A stretch of 64,000 bases of DNA from the NCBI RefSeq assembly GCF_000720325.1, contig NZ_JOJM01000044.1:1-64000 (forward strand), written 5' to 3'. The notes below the pieces were generated by a model, which was not told the origin of the DNA, searched no databases, and saw only the letters and a list, made by a program, of their open reading frames with translations. A program made the position numbers and the translations under genes. The stretch comes from Streptomyces sp. NRRL B-1347. Its GTDB lineage: Bacteria; Actinomycetota; Actinomycetes; Streptomycetales; Streptomycetaceae. Of this stretch, positions 57,509-64,000 are shown piece after piece; position 1 is the first letter of the stretch; every line of letters begins with the position of its first letter.

Positions 57509-60500
57509 TCAGGGCTGCGCGGGGCCGGGGAAGGCCGGAAGCGCCACGGGGTCACCGAGGACGACCGCGACCTGACGGCTCCCCTCGTACGGCTCCCGGC
57601 TGTGGGCCATCCGCAGGTTGTCGACGATCATGAGGTCCCCGGCCCGCCACGGCTCACGCAGCGTGTGCTTCTCGTAGACCTCGTTGATGGCGAGCACGGT
57701 GGCCTCGTCGATGGCCGCGCCGCTGCCGTAGCGGGTGTTGAAGGGCAGGCCGTCGTCGCCGAACTCGAACTTCAGGTACTCGCGGATCGCCGCGTCGAGC
57801 GTCCACTCGCTGAGGAACGAGACCTGGTTGAACCAGGCCCGGCGGCCCGACACCGGGTGGCGCAGCAGGGCCGCGGAGCGCTGGCGGGTGCGCAGGCCGC
57901 CGTCGCCTGCCCAGCGGGTCTCGATGCCGCGGGCCGCGCAGTACGCGTCCACGGCCGCACGGTCCCCGGTGCCGAACGCCGCCGCGAGACCGATGCCCGT
58001 GAGGTCGGTGTAGTTGCGGTCGAGCAGCCACCCCTCGCTCTCGAACCGCTCCACGAGGCCGGCGGGAAGCGCTTCCAGCACCTCCTGGGAGTCCGCCACG
58101 GCCGTCACGCCGCCGGAGGACGGCGCCGTCAGACAGGCGAACACCAGGGTGCCCGGCACCTCGCGGGCGTAGCTCAACTCGTGGTGCATGCACATCGGCT
58201 GCTCGGCGGGCCACTCCGAGGACGAGTACACACCGTCCGCGAGGACGCTCCGCGCCGCGAAGCCCTCCCGCTCGGTCATCACCTCGTGCAGCAGCTCCCG
58301 GCTCACCCGTCCGACCGTCTCCGCGTCCCGCAGGCCCAGGCCGCGGACCAGCAGGGCGCCGTGGAGCGCGACGGTCGCGTGCAGCCGTGCACGGTGTTCG
58401 GCGGCCCAGGCGACGGCGTCGGACGGAGCGTCGGGGCCGAGGTCCAGCACGGCGGGCCGCCCCTCGGTCCTGACCACGTCGAGCGGCGCGTCCGCGGCGG
58501 GGCTCTGCGTCGGTGCCATGGTGTGCTCGGATCCTTCGTCTCGGTGGTCGGCGGGGGCTGCTGACGGCGAACTGGCTTCAGACGCAGGGGCGGCCGCCGT
58601 GGCGGACCGGTCGTCCGCCGTGCCCAGCAGGGCGGCGAGGCCGGTGAGCGTGGGGTGCTCGCGCACGTCCCGCAGCGTGAAGGCGCGCTCCGCCTTCACG
58701 ACCAGACGGATCGCCGACAGCGAGGTCCCGCCCAGGGCGAAGAAGTCGCTCTCGCGGCCGATCCGCTCGACGGGCACCCGCAGCACCTCGGCCCACGCCT
58801 CGGCCATCCGGCGTTCCTCATCGGTCCGCGGCGCGTCCTGCGCCTCCTGCGCGGCGCCTGCGAGGAGCTCCTGGGCGAGCTCCCGGAGGGCCCGCTTGTC
58901 GGTCTTGCCGTTCGACGTCAGCGGCAGCGCGTCCAGACGGACGACCCTGCGCGGCACCATGTACACCGGCAGGCTCTGCGCCAGGCCGTCCAGCAGCGCT
59001 TCGGAGGGCCGTTCGGAGCCGGTCTGGAAACCGACCAGCTCACGGTCCCCGTCGGTGTTGTCGACGACCACGACCGCGCCGTCCCGGACCCCGGGCAGCC
59101 GCAGCAGCTGGTTCTCGATCTCGCCGATCTCGATGCGGAATCCCCGGATCTTGATCTGCGCGTCACGCCGTCCGAGGAACTCGAGCGAGCCGTCCGGCAG
59201 CCAGCGCCCGAAGTCGCCCGAGCGGTAAAGGCGCTGGCCCGGACGGTGCGGGTCCATGCCGAAGGCCTGCTCCGTACGCACGGGATCGTTGACGTATCCG
59301 CGGCCCACGCACACCCCGGAGAAGACGATCTCACCGGGCGCGCCGAGGGGGACCGGGCGCAGCTCGTCGTCGACTACGTAGACCGTCACGTTGCGCACCG
59401 GCGGGCCGAGCGGTACGGAGTCCCGCTCCGGCACCGCGGTCAGCACCGCGTGGTTGGTGTCGTCCGACGTCTCGGTGAGCCCGTAGGCGTTCACCAGGGC
59501 GATGTCGGGGAACCGCGCGAACCAGCGTACGGTCAGCTCCTTCTTGAGGGCCTCACCCGTGACCGACACACAGCGCAGCCGGGAGAGGCGCCCGGGCGCG
59601 TCCTCAAGTCGGGACAGCAGCACCTCCAGATACGACGGCACGATCTGGAGCACGGTGACCCCGCCCCGCTCCACCGTCTCCAGGAAGCGGTCGACGTCGA
59701 GGATCGCGTCCTGCTCGACGATCAGGGTGCGTCCGCCGACCACGAGCGCGGCCACGAGCTGCCACAGGGAGATGTCGAAGGACTGCGGCGCGGTCTGCGC
59801 GACGACCTGCCCCTCGTCGATGCCCAGGTCGTCGATCTTCGCGTACAGGTGGTTGACGAATCCCTCGTGCTCGCACATGGCGCCTTTGGGCTCGCCGGTG
59901 GAGCCCGAGGTGAAGTACAGATAAGCCAGTTGGCCGGGGGCGACCTGGATCCCGGGGTTGTGCTCGGAGCGGTCTTCAGCGAGGGCGGCCGCGACGGTCA
60001 GCACGTCCAGGTCCGCAGGCGCGGCCTGCACGAGCTGCCCGGAGCCGCCCTCCTCGGTCAGGGCGAGGCGACAGCCGCTGCGCTCCAGCATCCTGGCCAT
60101 GCGCTCGGCCGGGAGGCCCGGCTCGACGGGCAGGTAGGCGGCTCCGGCCTTGAAGATGCCGATCACCGCTGCCTGCCAGTCGAGGTGACGCCCTGTCACG
60201 ACGGCCACGACCGCCTCAGGACCCAGGTCCCTGGCGAGCAGCGCGTGCGCGATGCGGTTGGCCTTGGCGTTGAGCTCGCCGTAGGTGTGGCTCTCGCTCC
60301 CGTGCACGGCTGCGATCTCGTCGGGCCGCAGCGCCGCCTGCTCCTCGAACAGCTCGTGGAAGCGGCGGTCGGGCAGCTCGCGCGCGGGCCCGGCCATGTC
60401 GTGGAGCTGTCGGCGGACCTCGTCGTCGGAGAGCAGACCACGGCTGCGGCACGGCGCGTCGGGCGCGGCGGCCAGCTGCTCCCAGGCCGTCACGTAGTAG

Positions 60501-61012
60501 CCCGCGATGCGCTCGGCCGCCTCGGTGTCCAGGACGTCGGTGCGGTAGCGCAGCCGCAGCGTCGGCCCTTCCGCGCCGGTCCGCAGGGCGACGGTCAGGA
60601 CGGCGTCGGAGCTGTGGTGCGGCTGGCCGGGGCCGAGGTCGAGGACGGTCTCGAAGGCGCCGTCGACGGCGGTCCCGGCGGCGCGTGCGGCCGTCGTCAG
60701 GAGCGTCCGCCAGCTTCCGTCGTCCAGGGTGAGCGTGCACGCCCTGACCGCTGCGGGTGCGGCACCGGAAGCGGGCGCCGGGGGGATGTACCCCGTCACG
60801 AAGGCCTGTTCGCCGCTCAGCGCGCCGAGCACCGCGGTGTGCGCGGCGAGCGCCGCCGCCTCCCAGGGCGCGGCGGAACGGCGGGCCAGGAGACGGACGC
60901 GAGCGGCAAGGCGCACGGGGATCGTCCGGGACAGCTCCGCGTGTCCGGGGCGGGCACTGGCCGGCGGCACCCAACGAGGTATCAGCCGCTGCGGTGCTCC
61001 AGTGATCGTCAT
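57509..61012 (-). CDS. NRPS: truncated C - A - T - TauD-type oxygenase
   Basis: This 1167-residue fusion begins with about 200 residues of the C-terminal half of a condensation domain. There is no HHxxxDG, so it is probably nonfunctional or structural. The A domain (about 215-700) has YFTSGSTGEPKG near 367, FDISLWQ near 412 and the catalytic lysine in SNGKTDKR. Reading the specificity positions by alignment to GrsA gives D-I-W-Q-S-T-A-D-D. This is close to the diaminobutyrate code I recall (DIWELTADDK), so diaminopropionate fits. The carrier serine is in LGGTSLSA near 764. The last ~300 residues are a TauD/TfdA iron oxygenase, with HHE in MCMHHELSY near 943 and a distal histidine in RMAHSREP near 1136. 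It likely oxidises the tethered residue. An internal ATG at 58519 could yield the oxygenase alone. Confidence 0.9.
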   Translation of the reverse strand: MTITGAPQRLIPRWVPPASARPGHAELSRTIPVRLAARVRLLARRSAAPWEAAALAAHTAVLGALSGEQAFVTGYIPPAPASGAAPAAVRACTLTLDDGSWRTLLTTAARAAGTAVDGAFETVLDLGPGQPHHSSDAVLTVALRTGAEGPTLRLRYRTDVLDTEAAERIAGYYVTAWEQLAAAPDAPCRSRGLLSDDEVRRQLHDMAGPARELPDRRFHELFEEQAALRPDEIAAVHGSESHTYGELNAKANRIAHALLARDLGPEAVVAVVTGRHLDWQAAVIGIFKAGAAYLPVEPGLPAERMARMLERSGCRLALTEEGGSGQLVQAAPADLDVLTVAAALAEDRSEHNPGIQVAPGQLAYLYFTSGSTGEPKGAMCEHEGFVNHLYAKIDDLGIDEGQVVAQTAPQSFDISLWQLVAALVVGGRTLIVEQDAILDVDRFLETVERGGVTVLQIVPSYLEVLLSRLEDAPGRLSRLRCVSVTGEALKKELTVRWFARFPDIALVNAYGLTETSDDTNHAVLTAVPERDSVPLGPPVRNVTVYVVDDELRPVPLGAPGEIVFSGVCVGRGYVNDPVRTEQAFGMDPHRPGQRLYRSGDFGRWLPDGSLEFLGRRDAQIKIRGFRIEIGEIENQLLRLPGVRDGAVVVVDNTDGDRELVGFQTGSERPSEALLDGLAQSLPVYMVPRRVVRLDALPLTSNGKTDKRALRELAQELLAGAAQEAQDAPRTDEERRMAEAWAEVLRVPVERIGRESDFFALGGTSLSAIRLVVKAERAFTLRDVREHPTLTGLAALLGTADDRSATAAAPASEASSPSAAPADHRDEGSEHTMAPTQSPAADAPLDVVRTEGRPAVLDLGPDAPSDAVAWAAEHRARLHATVALHGALLVRGLGLRDAETVGRVSRELLHEVMTEREGFAARSVLADGVYSSSEWPAEQPMCMHHELSYAREVPGTLVFACLTAPSSGGVTAVADSQEVLEALPAGLVERFESEGWLLDRNYTDLTGIGLAAAFGTGDRAAVDAYCAARGIETRWAGDGGLRTRQRSAALLRHPVSGRRAWFNQVSFLSEWTLDAAIREYLKFEFGDDGLPFNTRYGSGAAIDEATVLAINEVYEKHTLREPWRAGDLMIVDNLRMAHSREPYEGSRQVAVVLGDPVALPAFPGPAQP

Positions 61013-61371
61013 CGCTCTCTCCTGTGGGGCCGGACGCCGAAGGGGAGGGGGGAACGGCGCATCGAAATCTGGCTGGCGGAAAGCAGCTTGACGCCCCGTG
61101 GAACGGCTACGAATGTCGGGCCTGTGCCCGATCCCCCTGAACTACTCGCAGCCGAAGACGGTCAAACGTTACCTCACCGGTCTATGCCGTCGGGAGGGTG
61201 TTCGGGAGGCCGTTCCGTACCGCACCGAGTATGCCGCCGCGAGGGCCTTGAGGAGGGCGTTCACCCTTGTCCGACAGGGAACTGACGACCTGTCCGTTAC
61301 GACTGGACGCGACACCCAATGAATTTTGTCCAGATCGGGTCTTCGTGGCAGTGTCGTGGGCACGCGACGGA

Positions 61372-61383
61372 TGACGTACGTCA
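61372..61383. promoter_or_regulatory. Perfect 12-bp palindrome TGACGTACGTCA
   Basis: A self-complementary 12-mer in the divergent promoter region, 16 bp from the larger palindrome. It is a plausible dimer-binding site; no regulator is identified in the window. Confidence 0.5.
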
Positions 61384-61399
61384 ACTGGACGCAGACACT

Positions 61400-61422
61400 C
61401 CGATGTTGCCGGGCAACATCGG
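61400..61422. promoter_or_regulatory. 23-bp palindrome (11-bp arms, single-base centre)
   Basis: CCGATGTTGCC, one G, then its exact complement. This size and symmetry are those of a repressor or TetR-type operator. It lies about 280 bp from the thioesterase and 390 bp from the NRPS start. The cognate regulator may be beyond the window. Confidence 0.65.
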
Positions 61423-61699
61423 TGAGTAATGTCACAGGGGCTTGGATCGGCGCTGGTCGGCGGGCAGGATCTGCACGCGGTCGGCGCCAGGTGTCGAGAC
61501 CGCGAAAACGGGCAAACGGGGGAAGACGTGATGGGTTTCAGCGATTCGGCGTGTACGGCGGCGGCAGCTGCCGGAAAGGGAGTCGCCGCGCAATGGGCTG
61601 TGTCCCGTTGAGCGAGGCGTCACATCGGGACGGCCGAACGAGCAGTGGCTGTCCCGGTACTTCCCGTACTTCCCAGGCTTATTGAAGAAACCGTGGCAC

Positions 61700-62515
61700 A
61701 TGCTTAGCGATATCGACGCCCCGGCCGCCCGCTGGTTCCGGCGGATCACCAAGTGGGACGGAAGCCCGCGGGCCCGCCTCATTTGCTTTCCCCATGCCGG
61801 CGGCACCGCGAGCTACTTTCGTGGCTGGTCCCGTCTCGTCCCTTCCGACATCGAAGTGCTGGCGGTCCGTTACCCCGGCAGGGAAGACCGCTTCGTGGAC
61901 CCCTTCGCGGAGTCCATGGAGGAGCTGGCCGACGACGTGTCGGCCGCCGTTCAGCCGTTGCTCGACAGGCCGGTGGCGTTCTTCGGGCACAGCATGGGGG
62001 CCTCCGTCGCCTACGAGGTCGCGGCGCGGCTGAGCGCGAAGGCGCGACCGCACGCGGGGCGCGCCCCGTTCCACGGCCCCGCACCCGTGGCGCTGTTCCT
62101 CTCCGGACGCGCGGGCCCCGGGCACGAGCGCATGCGGAACCTGGGCAAAGCCGACGACCGGGAACTGATCGACGCGGTCATCGGCATGGGCGGCACGGAA
62201 GCGCACGCCTTCAACGATCCGGAACTCCGTGACCTGGTCCTTCCCGTCATCCGCTCGGACTTCCGGCTGGTGGAGCGCTACGGCAGGACGAGCCCCGGCA
62301 GCCGCGCCCTGAGCACCCCGGTCTTCGCCTACTACGGCGACCACGACGCTCACCTCGACCCGCGGGCGATCGAGGCGTGGTCGGCCGTGACGAGCGGTCC
62401 GTTCACCGTGCGGAGCTTCGACGGCGGCCACTTCTACCTGGCGCGGCACGCCGAGGAGCTCGTCGGCGACGTCGTCGGCCGCCTACGCCCCCACCTGGGC
62501 AGACCGGCGCGCTGA
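61700..62515 (+). CDS. Type II thioesterase of the NRPS locus
   Basis: This 271-residue alpha/beta-hydrolase starts MLSDIDAPAARWFRRITKW. It has RLICFPHAGGTASYFRGWS near 26, the nucleophile GHSMGASVAYE near 97, an acid in YGDHDAHLD near 216, and the histidine in DGGHFYLARH near 243. It should clear stalled acyl groups from carrier domains of the local NRPS. ATG 61700 was preferred; a TTG six codons upstream lacks a ribosome site. It is divergent from the Dap-NRPS operon, with mbtH and another NRPS gene following. Confidence 0.9.
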   Translation: MLSDIDAPAARWFRRITKWDGSPRARLICFPHAGGTASYFRGWSRLVPSDIEVLAVRYPGREDRFVDPFAESMEELADDVSAAVQPLLDRPVAFFGHSMGASVAYEVAARLSAKARPHAGRAPFHGPAPVALFLSGRAGPGHERMRNLGKADDRELIDAVIGMGGTEAHAFNDPELRDLVLPVIRSDFRLVERYGRTSPGSRALSTPVFAYYGDHDAHLDPRAIEAWSAVTSGPFTVRSFDGGHFYLARHAEELVGDVVGRLRPHLGRPAR

Positions 62516-62676
62516 CCCGCTGCCGTGCGCCGTCTCGCGCGACCGTACGGCACCCCTGCGCCTCCCCCCACCGCGGTGTCGGTGCGGCCCGCTGGCGAAT
62601 GCGCCTCGCGCCATTGCCCTGCCGTAGCCGGTACGCGGGCGATTCGGATGGCCGGATCGCCAACACACCATGAATC

Positions 62677-62759
62677 GCGCACAAGATCCCGCACAGAATC
62701 CCGCACAGATCCCGTACAAGATCCCACTCAACATCTGACTCAAGATCTGATTCAAGATC
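62677..62759. repeat. 12-bp tandem repeats in the mbtH leader
   Basis: Seven consecutive units close to CCGCACAAGATC (one is 11 bp), each ending in ATC. A further degenerate unit (62760-62771, GCAGGCAAGAGG) merges with the ribosome site of mbtH. They fill the leader just upstream of the mbtH start codon. Confidence 0.85.
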
Positions 62760-62779
62760 GCAGGCAAGAGGAGAAACCG

Positions 62780-63007
62780 ATGAGCAACCCGTTCGAAGAC
62801 GCCGACGGTACGTACGTCGTTCTCGTCAACGACGAGGGCCAGCACTCGCTCTGGCCCACCTTCGCCGACATCCCCGCCGGCTGGACCAAGGTGTTCGGTG
62901 AGGCCGGACGTACCGAGTGTCTCGAATTCGTCGAGCAGTCCTGGACGGACATGCGCCCGGCAAGCCTGATCTCCGCCATGGAAGCCGGAGTTGACGCCAA
63001 GGGCTGA
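62780..63007 (+). CDS. MbtH-like NRPS accessory protein
   Basis: This 75-residue protein carries the MbtH signature [19 protein letters not shown] near 17, and SWTDMRP near 54. MbtH-like proteins bind A domains and are needed for their folding or activity, so its partner is likely the A domain of the Dap-NRPS and/or of the NRPS that starts at 63215. The ATG has GAGGAG seven bases upstream. It is the smallest gene of the locus and lies after a tandem-repeat leader. Confidence 0.95.
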   Translation: MSNPFEDADGTYVVLVNDEGQHSLWPTFADIPAGWTKVFGEAGRTECLEFVEQSWTDMRPASLISAMEAGVDAKG

Positions 63008-63214
63008 CCCCGTCAGTCCTTTCGAAACTTCCCGGGTGCCGGTTTCCGATTCCCCGGCAACCCGTCTTCTCGTGACCGTCGGCGTCCAGGAGCGGCCGGC
63101 CCGCATACAGGGCCGCGCCGGCTTCCGGCGTGTCACAGGAATGCCCGGACGGCGGCACGTGGACTGCCTGCCGCCCGCAGAACTCTTTGAATAGATCAAT
63201 TAAGGGGTATTGGT

Positions 63215-64000
63215 GTGTCTGAGCAGGACGGCGTCTTCCACGAGTTGATGGCTGCGCAGCTGGGAATCTGGACTGCTCAACATCTGCACCCCGACAACCC
63301 CATTTACAACGTCGGCGAATACATGGAGATCAACGGCGAACTGGACGTCGATCTCTTCGAGCGGGCCCTGCGCTCCGCCCTGCGCGAAGCGGAGGCCGTC
63401 CACACCCGCTTCGTCGGCGACGGCGAATCCATCCGGCAGCACGTCAAGGTGTCGGACGACTGGCCCTTCCACAAGATCGACCTCAGCGGCGAGCCCGACC
63501 CGCGGGCCCGCGCCGAGGAGTGGATGCGGACGGACATGCGCCGCCCGGTCGACATGCGCACCGGCGCCCTGTTCACCCAGGCGATGCTCCGGCTCGGCCC
63601 GAACCACGTGTACTGGTACCAGCGGTGCCACCACATCCTCGGCGACGGCTTCTCCGGACCTCTGGTCAACAACCGCATCGCACAGATCTACGCGGCCCTC
63701 AGCGAGGGCAACGCCTACGACGAGGGCGCCCTCGCGCCCTTCTCGAACCTGCTCGACGCCGACCGCGCCTACCGCTCGTCGGAGGAGCAGGCGAAGGACC
63801 GCGCGTACTGGGGCGAGATCTTCGCCGACCTGCCCACCCCCGTCAGCCTCAGCGGTCAACTCGCCTCCGGCACCCCGCACCACCTGATCCGCGGCACGGC
63901 CGCGGTGCGCCCCGAGGACGCCGCGGACCTGCGCGCCACGGCACGTTCCCTGCGCACCAGCATCTCCGGCATGGCGATCGCGGCCGCCGCGGTGTACCTG
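63215..64000 (+). CDS. NRPS beginning with a condensation domain (partial)
   Basis: The window ends inside this gene; 262 codons are visible. The frame starts at GTG with AAGGGG seven bases upstream. The protein opens directly with a condensation domain (AAQLGIWTAQHLHPDNPIYN near 14, then YMEINGELDVDLFERALRSA). The catalytic HHxxxDG is intact as HHILGDG near 146. The DhbF/EntF-like opening is common in siderophore and lipopeptide synthetases. The active C domain can receive an upstream chain, perhaps the Dap residue made by the minus-strand protein, whose own C domain is truncated. Further domains lie beyond the window. Confidence 0.92.
   Translation, partial: MSEQDGVFHELMAAQLGIWTAQHLHPDNPIYNVGEYMEINGELDVDLFERALRSALREAEAVHTRFVGDGESIRQHVKVSDDWPFHKIDLSGEPDPRARAEEWMRTDMRRPVDMRTGALFTQAMLRLGPNHVYWYQRCHHILGDGFSGPLVNNRIAQIYAALSEGNAYDEGALAPFSNLLDADRAYRSSEEQAKDRAYWGEIFADLPTPVSLSGQLASGTPHHLIRGTAAVRPEDAADLRATARSLRTSISGMAIAAAAVYL

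Larger units (their letters stand above)
61013..61699. other. Divergent promoter region of the Dap-NRPS locus
   Basis: A 687-bp gap between the minus-strand NRPS operon and the plus-strand thioesterase. No gene is supported. It carries two perfect palindromes (61372-61383 and 61400-61422) and must hold the promoters for both directions. I saw no actinobacterial iron-box sequence. Confidence 0.6.

Noticed and set aside
58655..61285. 876-codon plus-strand frame antisense to the NRPS
   Set aside because: The NRPS on the other strand is unmistakable; the frame has no family similarity.
53878..61699. Iron-box (DmdR/IdeR type) in the promoters of the exporter and NRPS
   Set aside because: I looked for a TTAGGTTAGGCTAACCTAA-like site and found none, so iron control, and a siderophore product, cannot be supported from sequence.
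62677..62771. CRISPR-like array
   Set aside because: Units are only 12 bp, contiguous and without spacers; no cas genes are present.

Overview
The window is high-GC actinobacterial DNA, almost certainly from Streptomyces. The evidence is the strong G/C third-position bias, the many ATGA-coupled genes, the PAS-LuxR and SWIM/SNF2 pairs, and the modular PKS and NRPS genes. It holds the end of one biosynthetic locus, a decayed junction, about 28 kb of mostly ordinary chromosomal genes, and the start of a second biosynthetic locus that runs off the right edge.

1-23.5 kb: the tail of a type I modular polyketide locus. A partial module (1-1032) is followed by the terminal module with its thioesterase (1088-7432). 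The probable loading protein comes next (7545-14444), with a free-standing loading ACP ahead of a fully reducing module. A CoA ligase, an acyltransferase and a flavin amine oxidase follow. This trio matches the arginine-derived (4-guanidinobutyryl or 4-aminobutyryl) starter route of desertomycin, azalomycin and linear-polyene type compounds. A phosphopantetheinyl transferase, a type II thioesterase, a small unknown protein and a PAS-LuxR regulator complete the set.

20-26 kb also holds much decay. There is a phosphoesterase with its middle deleted, out-of-frame ketosynthase and LuxR fragments, IS110- and IS5-type transposase remnants, and a frameshifted CdtB-like secreted nuclease. This looks like the edge of the polyketide locus. 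A BAHD-type acyltransferase (25.9-27.3 kb), a family better known from plants, sits directly beside the IS remnant.

27.7-55 kb: general metabolism. This includes an aldehyde dehydrogenase with a GAF regulator, a Tat-exported amidase, a xylose module (ROK repressor, xylB, divergent xylA with a candidate operator), a phytase-like esterase, a SNF2 helicase coupled to a SWIM protein, a desaturase, a frameshifted repeat protein, a PadR regulator with its operator, a hydrolase, a methyltransferase and an MFS exporter. A stretch at 31.9-32.4 kb carries three different short tandem repeats across two small coupled ORFs.

55.2-64 kb: a nonribosomal peptide locus built around 2,3-diaminopropionate (Dap). 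SbnA- and SbnB-like enzymes make Dap. An unusual protein follows, with a truncated condensation domain, then A, T and TauD-type oxygenase domains. The A-domain pocket I read (DIWQSTADD) resembles the diaminobutyrate code. Divergently lie a type II thioesterase, an MbtH-like protein and an NRPS beginning with a condensation domain. The divergent promoter region carries two perfect palindromes, and the mbtH leader carries seven 12-bp tandem repeats. The nearby MFS exporter may serve this product. This locus is the best candidate for something undescribed.
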